Shown here in pieces: positions 1 through 6,546 of a DNA stretch of 9,697 bases; within the stretch, counting starts at the first letter, position 1; the number at the start of each line of letters is the position of its first letter. Source of the stretch: Caldifarciminota bacterium (GTDB lineage: Bacteria; Hydrothermota; Tepidihabitantia; Tepidihabitantales; Tepidihabitantaceae); contig DSBX01000133.1 of NCBI GenBank assembly GCA_011049385.1, forward strand, positions 1 through 9,697. Reading direction: 5' to 3'. The notes beneath the pieces are model-generated. The model was not told the origin of the DNA. It worked only from the letters and a program-made list of their open reading frames with translations, and made no database searches. The position numbers and the translations under genes were made by a program.

Positions 1-1511
1 CCCAGTCCTTCGGCGGAATGCCCGCCGACCTCGCGGCCACCCTCAGGGGGTCACCATGTGCCTGGGCTAGAGCTAGATTCGATGCATCCGGCGGGATGTT
101 TGAGCTGTACTTTCTTCTTGTGGGTGACCATACCCGCGTAGCACTGCCCCAGAGCGGGTCCGACCACTGGTATGCCTGTGTGGCCGGTGGCGACGAGATT
201 GCGGACGTACCGGTAGGCAGGATTTCCGTGACGAGTGGCCCCAGTGCGGCAATAGCCGCTGAGAAGATCCTCCGGTACGAGCGCGACCAGCACCCCAACT
301 GGCAGGTTGGAAGGACACTGCTGGTGAACCACTGGGAGCATAGTGAGCTTGCGGATGCGTTCGAGACGATACTCGACAGTCTTGGACTTCCCTATGACCG
401 GCAGAATGGTCGCCTCGCCAGCGTAACGAACCAGACCGTGAAGAACCTCATTCAAGGTTCAGACGGGTACGGGTTGCTGAACTACTTCGGTCACGGCGGA
501 ATCGACCCGGACCGATGGTCGGACTGGAACTGGGACCTCAGAGAGGATTTCACGAGTGCCGATGTCGGGTCTCTGAGCAATCCAGACTGGTTACCCCTGC
601 TCTACAACGTCGCCTGCTCCTCGGCCCAGCGCGGTGCGGGGCACAGCGGAGCCTGGACCCTGCATTCTCTGGGGGGCGGAGTCGCCGCATGGGGATTCTC
701 GCATATAGGCTACACGGATGCCGCTGCGGCCATGAACGAGTATCTCCACCGCTTTCCGTACCGGCTACCGGAGACTAGAACCTGGCTAGTGACAAACCGC
801 GCCAAGCTTAGGATGCTCGAGTTGCACCCCAATGCGGAAGGCTACGCCAACAATCACCGCTTCCACCTTGTCGGTGATCCTTCACTACACATCTGGACCG
901 CAGATAGCGGAGAACTGCTCGTGCAGACGGTTCCGCGGGCTCTATATGTGGACTCCGTGAGCCTCGTCAAGGTTAAGGTAACCAACCCGAACGCGACAGT
1001 ACCTGTAAGCAATGCCGTTGTTGGCGTCTACAAGGATGGCTTTCCGGAACCCGAGATTCTCGCATCGGCAACCACCAACGCAGCCGGTTGGGCGTGGTTC
1101 TATGTGACCCCGACCAGCGAAGGCCCGATAAGTGTCACGGCTTTCAGGCCGCTCTTCCGAACCGGCAAGGACGAGATACGCGCGTACCGGGGCAATATCG
1201 GGATAGACGGTACCCAATCCGAGCGTACGCTGACTCCGGCCGAGTTCGCGGTCCGGGTTGACCCGGTGGTCAAGGGTGCGCCTCGCATACAGGTTGACGT
1301 CCCCGGGCCGGCCGGACTGCGCTTGACCATCCACGACGTTGCCGGTAGGATGGTAGCCGAGATGGCGGATGGCAATCTTGCACCCGGCAGGCACTGGCTC
1401 GACCCGATGTCTACAGCCGCGGGAGCAGCGCGGCTCGCCCCGGGTGCATACTTCATCCGATACCAGAGTGAGTTCGGCGAAGGCCTGCTCCGGTTCACGC
1501 TGGTGCGCTGA
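1..1511 (+). CDS. Gingipain-like peptidase C25 with C-terminal sorting tail (5' end outside window)
   Basis: Secreted cysteine endopeptidase of the gingipain family (C25), 3' part only. The frame is open from base 3, so the true start lies left of the window and the ATG at 18 is internal. Residues are counted from that ATG. The core begins with a strand ending LLVGD (33–37), then VPVGRIS (64–70), a family-typical segment. The catalytic His is H159 in YFGHGG (codon at 492) and the catalytic Cys is C200 in YNVACSS (codon at 615). Spacing and surroundings match gingipains. LVGDPSLHIWT (284–294) closes the peptidase domain. An Ig-like domain follows (about 300–385), then a tail (about 412–497) with GRMVAEMA, LAPGAYFIR and a final LVR, resembling T9SS type A sorting domains. 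The function is expected to be extracellular or cell-surface proteolysis; the substrate is unknown. It ends with TGA, 14 nt before the next gene, which suggests one operon. Confidence 0.85.
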   Translation, partial: QSFGGMPADLAATLRGSPCAWARARFDASGGMFELYFLLVGDHTRVALPQSGSDHWYACVAGGDEIADVPVGRISVTSGPSAAIAAEKILRYERDQHPNWQVGRTLLVNHWEHSELADAFETILDSLGLPYDRQNGRLASVTNQTVKNLIQGSDGYGLLNYFGHGGIDPDRWSDWNWDLREDFTSADVGSLSNPDWLPLLYNVACSSAQRGAGHSGAWTLHSLGGGVAAWGFSHIGYTDAAAAMNEYLHRFPYRLPETRTWLVTNRAKLRMLELHPNAEGYANNHRFHLVGDPSLHIWTADSGELLVQTVPRALYVDSVSLVKVKVTNPNATVPVSNAVVGVYKDGFPEPEILASATTNAAGWAWFYVTPTSEGPISVTAFRPLFRTGKDEIRAYRGNIGIDGTQSERTLTPAEFAVRVDPVVKGAPRIQVDVPGPAGLRLTIHDVAGRMVAEMADGNLAPGRHWLDPMSTAAGAARLAPGAYFIRYQSEFGEGLLRFTLVR

Positions 1512-1525
1512 AAGATGAGGAAGCG

Positions 1526-2968
1526 ATGATGAAACCGGCCGCGGCGGCCCTGCTGATTACGGTTCTGGTCTCAGGAGCCGCGGCCGGCACCCTGCGCTGG
1601 ACCGAACCGGTCCCGATCTGGCCGGATACAGCGGGCACAGACATCCTATGGCAGAGCAGGCCTGTCCTTACCGGCAACGATACCGCTCTCTGGGCAGTAT
1701 GGTGGCAGGGGAAAGGAGACAGCGGCCACATCAAGGCCACCCGCCACGACGGCAGGCAGTGGTTGCCCCCGGTCTCGGTCTTCCACGGGACTCGAAGCAA
1801 CCCACCGTACTATCTGCGCCTGACCCTGGACCGCGAGCAGGAGCCCTGGGTCGTCTACGACCTTGTGGACACGACCGGGGCGGACCTGCTGTATTCCCAC
1901 CGCAGTGGAGACACCTGGACTCATCCGGCAGTAGTCATCAGAGACTCACGACGGAAACCGTATGCTCCCGGCCTGGGTGCTCATCCACAGGGAGGAGTTC
2001 AAGTTGCCTGGGTCAGGGAGGAATGGTATGATGTCTGGCTCTATACCGCGCACGGAACCGAAGACTCTTGGACCACACCTGTGATGGTTGATGCCGCAGA
2101 AGCAATCATGCTGATGCGTTCTCCGGCGGTCGCGGCCATCAATGACAGCCAGATGATGGTTGTCTGGCCTGCCTGCCGGGACTTGGTACACACACCGTTG
2201 TGGAGCATGGTCGGTTCGGGCACCTCGTGGACCGAACCCGTTGCGGTAGCCTTCCCGCCCGGGGGCACCGAGTACCCGGCGCAACTCGTCGTCCCGCGGA
2301 CCGGACCCGGGGTCGGGGATGTGCGTCTCTTCTGGCACCGGAACGGCCATGGCCTTCAGACCGCCCGGTATGACTACGACGGCGAGCGATGGGTCGAACC
2401 GCTGCAACTCGACCCGGAGTGCACGGGAGAGCCCGCTGCCTGCACCGACGAGTACGGGTGGACATGGGTGTCGCACTACAACCAACTCGGGGATTACTGG
2501 CGTTCAGTCGTGCGCTACCACGACGGCACAGCTTGGAGTGAACCGATGATTCCCCACACCGACACCGCCCTGGCCATCGTTGGCTTGGCTGCAGCCCACG
2601 GCCGCATCTGGGCAATAATGCGTGGATACCAGGCGTACCCTGGACGCCTGCTCTACTACAGCTCGGTAGCGCACCCGCTGGCCGTGTCCGAACCGGATCG
2701 GACTCCGGTCCGACAACCGGCCGGCCCGACCATCGTACGCGGCATTCTCAATCTGCAATCCGGAATCTGGAATCCGGAATCTGACTTCGTCCTCCTCAAC
2801 GCCTCCGGCCGGAAGGTGATGGAACTGCAACCGGGCGAGAATGATGTCCGGCATCTCGCCCCCGGGGTCTACTTCATCCGGGCAGAGGATCCGAGGGGTC
2901 AAGGGTATGCAGGAGCACACGCTTTGCGTTTCGAGGGTTCGAGCCGGAAGGTCGTGATTCAGCGGTAG
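1526..2968 (+). CDS. Secreted sialidase-like beta-propeller protein with C-terminal sorting tail
   Basis: Exported protein of 480 residues with no assigned enzyme activity. Residues 1–20 form a signal peptide (hydrophobic core AAAALLITVLVSG, likely cleavage after AAA). Residues 22–380 hold about six or seven blade-like repeats, each starting with a W-[TLVS]-x-P-[VLM] strand: WTEPVPI, WLPPVSV, WTHPAVV, WTTPVMV, WTEPVAV, WVEPLQL, WSEPMIP. Each is followed by a strand such as PWVVYD or QVAWV. This is the pattern of sialidase or BNR-like propellers, but neither canonical Asp-boxes nor the sialidase Arg triad could be assigned, so a binding or structural role is as likely as a hydrolase. The tail (about 421–480) has ASGRKVMEL, LAPGVYFIR and a terminal KVVIQR. 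Two ATGs (1526, 1529) follow GAGGAAG at 1517–1523; either may be used. It probably shares an operon with the C25 peptidase upstream. Confidence 0.85.
   Translation: MMKPAAAALLITVLVSGAAAGTLRWTEPVPIWPDTAGTDILWQSRPVLTGNDTALWAVWWQGKGDSGHIKATRHDGRQWLPPVSVFHGTRSNPPYYLRLTLDREQEPWVVYDLVDTTGADLLYSHRSGDTWTHPAVVIRDSRRKPYAPGLGAHPQGGVQVAWVREEWYDVWLYTAHGTEDSWTTPVMVDAAEAIMLMRSPAVAAINDSQMMVVWPACRDLVHTPLWSMVGSGTSWTEPVAVAFPPGGTEYPAQLVVPRTGPGVGDVRLFWHRNGHGLQTARYDYDGERWVEPLQLDPECTGEPAACTDEYGWTWVSHYNQLGDYWRSVVRYHDGTAWSEPMIPHTDTALAIVGLAAAHGRIWAIMRGYQAYPGRLLYYSSVAHPLAVSEPDRTPVRQPAGPTIVRGILNLQSGIWNPESDFVLLNASGRKVMELQPGENDVRHLAPGVYFIRAEDPRGQGYAGAHALRFEGSSRKVVIQR
2750..2784 (+). repeat. Five tandem 7-bp units inside a coding region
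   Basis: Five consecutive heptamers, AATCTGC, AATCCGG, AATCTGG, AATCCGG and AATCTGA, lie in the propeller gene and encode the linker around NLQSGIWNPESD, just before its C-terminal tail. The unit length is not a multiple of three. Gain or loss of one unit would change frame: one alternative frame meets TGA at AGG-TGA about 35 nt later, the other at GAA-TGA within about 60 nt. Either would remove the tail. Confidence 0.85.
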
Positions 2969-3018
2969 GCGGACAATATCGGCCCGGCCGCGTTCGTCGG
3001 CGGGTGGTTCGTCCGTCC

Positions 3019-3081
3019 GGAAATCTCCGGGACAGTCCCAGCGCGTGGACGCGCCGGGCTGAGGTACAGTCCCGGATTTCC
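3019..3081. repeat. Imperfect 63-nt palindrome, REP-like or bidirectional terminator
   Basis: Outer arms GGAAATCTCCGGGAC (3019–3033) and GTCCCGGATTTCC (3069–3081) are complementary apart from a two-base bulge. An inner hairpin pairs GCGCGT (3041–3046) with ACGCGC (3049–3054) across a GG loop and extends through CCC/GGG (3037–3039 with 3056–3058). The left arm also contains the small palindrome GGGACAGTCCC (3029–3039). It sits 51 nt after the stop of the propeller gene, between convergent genes. There is no T tract, so an intrinsic terminator is not obvious. A dispersed REP-type element or an RNA 3'-end stabiliser fits equally well. Confidence 0.6.
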
Positions 3082-3172
3082 TCTGACGTTCATCGGCTGT
3101 TACTCCGTCCGCCATCTTCTCTCTTACTTATCCGGAGCCCCGGGAACTGAATGCCGAACTCCCCTGCCGTCC

Positions 3173-3213
3173 AGACCGCCAGGCGGCAGGCCATTGGCCT
3201 GCCGCCTGAGTCT
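3173..3213. terminator. Strong GC-rich hairpin between convergent genes
   Basis: A perfect 13-bp stem pairs CAGGCGGCAGGCC (3180–3192) with GGCCTGCCGCCTG (3196–3208) around an ATT loop. It extends outward by AGAC (3173–3176) with GTCT (3210–3213) across small bulges. It begins 13 nt past the stop codon of the minus-strand Asp-box gene. Position and stability suggest transcription termination or 3'-end protection for that gene. No U-rich run follows on either strand, so this is not a textbook intrinsic terminator. Confidence 0.5.
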
Positions 3214-3225
3214 TCTCGCCGAGCG

Positions 3226-4221
3226 CTAGTCGAGTATCGTCACCCGCGCGGTCCGGGTCCGGTCGCCGGTCACGAGCCGGACGAAGTAGGTCCCGGCCGG
3301 GATACCCCGGGTACTGAACGCCCAACTGCCCTTGCCCGCGGCAAGGTTGCGTTGCCCGAGGTCCGCAACCATCCGGCCGCTGTGGTCGTAGACCGCGGCA
3401 CGGGCCGCGGCCGGCGCACCGAGCGCGAACTCGAGCCGGGCACTGCCGCGCGCCGGGCTGGGCGCGACCCTGAACGCGGGCCGCACCGAACCGGGCCCGA
3501 CCGGACCGGAGACACCGGTGTAGAGGTCGGTCCGGAAGACCGACCCGCCCTCGGTGCCGGCAAAGAGCACCGGCTCGGCCCCGGGCCGGAGCCCGAGCGA
3601 GAGCACGCGCAGGTTGTCGAGCCCATCGTTCATCGCCGCCCAGCTTGCGCCGCCATCCGTGGTTACGTGCACGCCCGAGCCGTAAGTCCCGGCATAGACC
3701 TTCTGCGCGTCGTCCGGGTCCACCGCCACCGCCCGGGTCTGAGTCGTGAAGCCGGTGGCCGTCCAGGTCGCGCCCGCGTCGGTGGACTTGAACACGCCGC
3801 TACCCGACCCGGCATAGAGCACCTGCGGGTTGCTCGGCGCGACCGCCAGCTTCCAGATCTTACCCGCCAGCCCGGTCCGGCTGGAGGTCCAGTTCTGGCC
3901 GAGGTCGGTGGTGATGTAAAGCGCCGGGTGGCTGTAGTTCGAGTCTCCCGCGAGGTAGACCCGCATCGAGTCAACCGGGTCGAAGACGATGGACCAGCCG
4001 TAGGTCCCGGTAGTGATGGTATCGTAGGCCCAGGTCGCGGCCCCGTCCGTGGTCCGCGACACCGCAAGGTTGTACTTGCTGTCGTAGTAGAATCCGCCGC
4101 AGGCGAAGATGATGTCGGGGTTGTGCGGAGAAACCTGCACATCGCCGCCGGTGCTCATCCAGCCGTCTATCTTCTGCCAACTGGCTCCGCCAGTGGTGCT
4201 CCTGAAGAGCTCGGCGCCACC
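3226..4221 (-). pseudogene. Downstream part of the interrupted Asp-box propeller gene, with sorting tail
   Basis: This is the continuation, in the same reading frame, of the secreted Asp-box protein after its in-frame TGA (4224–4222). It corresponds to codons 410–740 of the unbroken frame. It carries an altered Asp-box just after the stop (RSTTGGASW, Asp replaced by Thr), then RTTDGAATW, TTDLGQNW, KSTDAGATW and TTDGGASW, then a blade lacking the motif (FRTDLYTG). A C-terminal domain of about 80 residues follows, with PSPARGSARLEF, DHSGRMVADLG, IPAGTYFVRL and a final RVTILD, typical of T9SS type A sorting tails. The first ATG in frame (4158) lies inside a repeat, and I see no ribosome site or signal peptide there. 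Independent translation therefore looks unlikely and any product would stay in the cytoplasm. Sequence quality of the frame is otherwise good, pointing to a recent break or a base error. Confidence 0.7.
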
Positions 4222-5448
4222 TCAGCCGGAACCTTCGAGCATGTACATCCGGTCGGCGTCGTGGGGGTCGAGCGCGATGTTGCAGACCGCGCCGCAACCC
4301 GAGGGCCGGGCCTGCGGCTGCCAGTTGCTGCCGAGGTCGGTGGACTTGAACCAGACGTTGTCCAGGACCTCAATGAAGACCGTTGCCGGGTCGTGCGGGG
4401 ATACGGACACGACCGGCACCCGGGCGATGAGCAGGCCGTTGTTGATGGAAGTCCAGGTCGCACCGTAATCCGTGGACTTGAACATCCCGACCGTCGAGCC
4501 GCAGTAGACCGCCCCGTCTTCACCCGGCACGACCAGCACGGTCCGCAGGCCGGTCCCGCTCAGGCCGGTCGCCGCGGTCCAGGTCACGCCGGCGTCGGTC
4601 GAACGCCAGACATTGTTGTACGCGGCCGTGTACATTATGTTCGGGTTGTCCGGCGCCGCGGCAATCTGGTAGTTGTAGATGCTGGTGCCTTGCCGGACCC
4701 AGGTCTCGCCCCGGTCGGTCGAACGGATGACCCCATTGACGGAGCCGGCAAAGACGATGTTGTTGTCCACCGGACTGACGTAGAACGAGTAGACGTAGGA
4801 GTAGTTGGCCGGAAACTCCTTACGGGTCCAGGTCGCGCCGCAGTCGGTCGAGCGGTAGACCGCGCTCCGGCCGTCCACATACCCGCCGAGGTAGAGCGTC
4901 GTCGTATCCACCGGGTCAATCGCCATCGCGTATACCGTGCTCGCCGCGATGGTGTCAACCTGTGTCGTCGCCCAGGTCGTGCCGCCGTCCGTGCTCTTGC
5001 TCGAGGTGACCTGCCAAGCCGAGCCGTCGTACCGGTAACTGGGCACGTAGATGACGTCCGGATTCAAGGGGTTGACCGCGATGTCCCGGCCGTTGTTGTT
5101 GGTGCCGAGCGTGATGCTCGTCCAGGTCATACCGCCGTCGGTCGTGCGGTAGAAGCGCGAGCTGGCGATTCCGTAGAGAATATCCGGGTCGGTCGGGTGA
5201 GCCGCCATCTTCTGCAGGTAACTGGCGACGTTCGCACCCCACAGCTCCCAGTTCGCCCCGCCGTCGGTAGACCGGATCAGCGGGAAGCCGTTGTTGTTTG
5301 AGGCAATGTATATCGGCGGTGAGGTCCCGGCCGGGACCGCGCCGGAGTAGATCGTGCCGCCTTCCGGCCCGACGCACACCCAGTCCGCGCTTGCCGGCGC
5401 GGCAAGGACGAGCAACAGGCCGAGGGCAACCGCCATGCGTGGTATCAT
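4222..5448 (-). CDS. Secreted Asp-box (BNR/sortilin-like) propeller protein, truncated by in-frame TGA
   Basis: This is the translatable 408-residue front part of a protein whose full frame would be 740 codons. ATG at 5448 is chosen because AAGGAG lies 7 nt upstream and a signal peptide follows at once (MIPRMAVALGLLLVLAAPASA, cleavage near residue 21). The frame is open further upstream but has no signal there. Eight Asp-boxes of type S/T-T-D-x-G-x-T/N-W have their Asp at residues 62, 104, 154, 202, 245, 285, 327 and 371. They alternate with segments such as VSPVDNNIVFAG, the usual blade strands. Such propellers occur in sialidases, sortilin and many exported proteins of unknown role; no catalytic residues are recognisable. 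Without the downstream part the product lacks its sorting tail, so it may be non-functional or left in the periplasm. It is 118 nt downstream of the antiporter operon but unrelated to it in function. Confidence 0.7.
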   Translation of the reverse strand: MIPRMAVALGLLLVLAAPASADWVCVGPEGGTIYSGAVPAGTSPPIYIASNNNGFPLIRSTDGGANWELWGANVASYLQKMAAHPTDPDILYGIASSRFYRTTDGGMTWTSITLGTNNNGRDIAVNPLNPDVIYVPSYRYDGSAWQVTSSKSTDGGTTWATTQVDTIAASTVYAMAIDPVDTTTLYLGGYVDGRSAVYRSTDCGATWTRKEFPANYSYVYSFYVSPVDNNIVFAGSVNGVIRSTDRGETWVRQGTSIYNYQIAAAPDNPNIMYTAAYNNVWRSTDAGVTWTAATGLSGTGLRTVLVVPGEDGAVYCGSTVGMFKSTDYGATWTSINNGLLIARVPVVSVSPHDPATVFIEVLDNVWFKSTDLGSNWQPQARPSGCGAVCNIALDPHDADRMYMLEGSG

Positions 5449-5455
5449 CGTTGCA

Positions 5456-5461
5456 CTCCTT
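5456..5461 (-). promoter_or_regulatory. Ribosome binding site of the Asp-box gene
   Basis: AAGGAG on the minus strand, 7 nt before ATG at 5448, fixes the start immediately ahead of the signal peptide. One base further upstream is a small hairpin, GCTTCG-AAC-CGAAGC (5477–5463), which could affect ribosome access. Confidence 0.75.
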
Positions 5462-5566
5462 TGCTTCGGTTCGAAGCTTATCGGCGATAACGGATTGTCC
5501 ACGGCCCGCTCAACTTCGGGCCAGCGTGAAATGATAGGTGACCGATGCGCCGCAGTCAACCGGCGG

Positions 5567-6184
5567 CTAGTGGCCCCATTGCTCGGCCAGATAGACCCGG
5601 CGTCGGCATTCCGGGCAGAGAATCCGCATCGTGCCCGAGCGATAGGGCTCGATCCCGACATCCGGGCCCGGCGGCGCGGAGACCCCGAGCGTCTCGTACT
5701 TGGCGATGAACAGGCTCGGGTTCGCGCTGACCAGGTCGCCGACCTTGTGGGCGAGGTAGACGAGGTGCTCGGTCGAGGCGAACGACGCGCCGCACATCTC
5801 GCACAGCGCGGCCGGCTTCTCCACCGCGGTCTCCCAGTCCTCCGACCGCTCGGTCCGCGCGGTATCGAACTCGGTGGACTGGTAGATGGCGTCGCCGACC
5901 GTGCAGTAGCGGACGCACTGGCCGCAATAGATACAGCGCTCGGCGTGGTGGATGTTGCGGAGCACGCCCCGCTCGCGGTCCACGACTATCTCCCGGGCAT
6001 TGGTCGGGCAGACGTTGGCACAGGCCCCACAGCAGATGCACTTCTCCTCGCGAAACTTGAGCATCCCCCGGAAGTTGGGGTGAATGGCGTCAACCGCGGC
6101 CGGGAACTTCGAGGTGAACGGCGGGCTGAACAGCGAGCGAATCGCCTCGCCGAGCTCGCGGAGCTTGGGTAGCGGAATCTTCAC
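5567..6184 (-). CDS. HycF/NuoI-like two-[4Fe-4S] ferredoxin subunit with C-terminal Cys-pair domain
   Basis: Polyferredoxin of 205 residues, predicted to carry electrons between soluble ferredoxin and the catalytic module of a membrane-bound group 4 hydrogenase-type complex, on the cytoplasmic face. Two C-x2-C-x2-C-x3-C motifs ligate clusters: C49, C52, C55, C59 (followed by Pro) and C84, C87, C90, C94. Residues 128–193 add two more Cys pairs, C128-x2-C131 and C190-x2-C193 (CPEC), forming a zinc-ribbon-like end. The same layout is known in E. coli HycF/HyfH of formate hydrogenlyase and is not a feature of plain NuoI. GTG at 6184 is chosen: it overlaps the mnhG stop as GTGA and follows GGAGGAG; the next in-frame Met (residue 41) would cut close to the first cluster. 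It is the last gene of the operon, with 118 nt to the next gene. Hydrogenase versus another redox partner cannot be decided here. Confidence 0.85.
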   Translation of the reverse strand: MKIPLPKLRELGEAIRSLFSPPFTSKFPAAVDAIHPNFRGMLKFREEKCICCGACANVCPTNAREIVVDRERGVLRNIHHAERCIYCGQCVRYCTVGDAIYQSTEFDTARTERSEDWETAVEKPAALCEMCGASFASTEHLVYLAHKVGDLVSANPSLFIAKYETLGVSAPPGPDVGIEPYRSGTMRILCPECRRRVYLAEQWGH

Positions 6185-6546
6185 TTCTCCTCCCCTTCGC
6201 CGGTCTCGATGATCGAGCGGCCGCCGCGGTCCTCGGTGAACATATCGCGGATCGTTCCCCTCCAGAGCTTGACCCCGAACTGCAAAGAACCGCGCGAAAG
6301 GGCGTGGGAAGCGACCGGCAGGTTGATGAGCACGAAGAGAATCACGACCAGCGCCTTGATGCCGATGGCCGAGAACCCGGTCATCAGGAAGATGCCGAAC
6401 AGGATGCCGCAGGTGCCGAGCGTGACCGACTTGGTCGCGGCCTGCATCCGGTTGTAAAGGTCCGGGAACCGCACCAGCCCGAGGCAACCGAGCAGGTTGA
6501 AGGCGACGCCGCCGATGATGAAGACCCAGCCGATGGTTTCAGTCAT
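6181..6546 (-). CDS. mnhG: Na+(K+)/H+ antiporter subunit G
   Basis: Small membrane subunit (121 residues) of the multi-subunit Mrp/Mnh cation–proton antiporter. The PhaG/MnhG/YufB signature is clear: GLVRFPDLYNRMQAATKSV occupies residues 23–41. Three hydrophobic segments are visible (about 5–24, 42–60, 62–80). They are followed by a charged cytoplasmic tail rich in Asp, Glu and Arg. ATG at 6546 follows AAGGAG with 5 nt spacing. It overlaps the end of mnhF by 8 nt (ATGACTGA), implying translational coupling. Its own TGA overlaps the GTG of the ferredoxin gene. In Mrp-linked hydrogenases this subunit belongs to the antiporter part together with E and F. Length and motif are ordinary for the family. 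Confidence 0.93.
   Translation of the reverse strand: MTETIGWVFIIGGVAFNLLGCLGLVRFPDLYNRMQAATKSVTLGTCGILFGIFLMTGFSAIGIKALVVILFVLINLPVASHALSRGSLQFGVKLWRGTIRDMFTEDRGGRSIIETGEGEEK

Noticed and set aside
4222..4224. TGA as a selenocysteine codon
   Set aside because: Propeller proteins of this type have no redox role, sibling blades have Gly or Val near this point, and I could not draw a convincing bacterial SECIS hairpin just downstream.
3151..5301. Very long plus-strand open frame (716 codons) antisense to the Asp-box gene
   Set aside because: Its product is a low-complexity mix of Arg, Gly, Val, Asp and Pro with no domain. The minus strand has a signal peptide, a ribosome site, regular Asp-boxes and a sorting tail. 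The open frame follows from GC-rich repeats read backwards.
3226..5448. Recurring DNA words in the Asp-box gene as a CRISPR or satellite array
   Set aside because: The similar words come from the repeated protein motif S-T-D-x-G-x-T-W. Spacing varies and copies diverge at third positions, as expected for coding repeats.
5503..5522. GGCCCG/CGGGCC inverted repeat after the ferredoxin gene as a terminator
   Set aside because: The stem is only 6 bp, the loop is 8 nt and there is no U tract. It is too weak to call.
5449..5661. Longer N-terminus for the Asp-box protein starting at 5661
   Set aside because: It would overlap the ferredoxin gene by nearly 100 nt and bury the signal peptide. AAGGAG with 7 nt spacing supports 5448.
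6185..6487. Upstream extension of the ferredoxin frame to an ATG at 6487
   Set aside because: The extra 101 residues lie inside mnhG in another frame and are Arg/His/Pro-rich without homology signs. GTG at 6184 has a ribosome site and the usual operon overlap.
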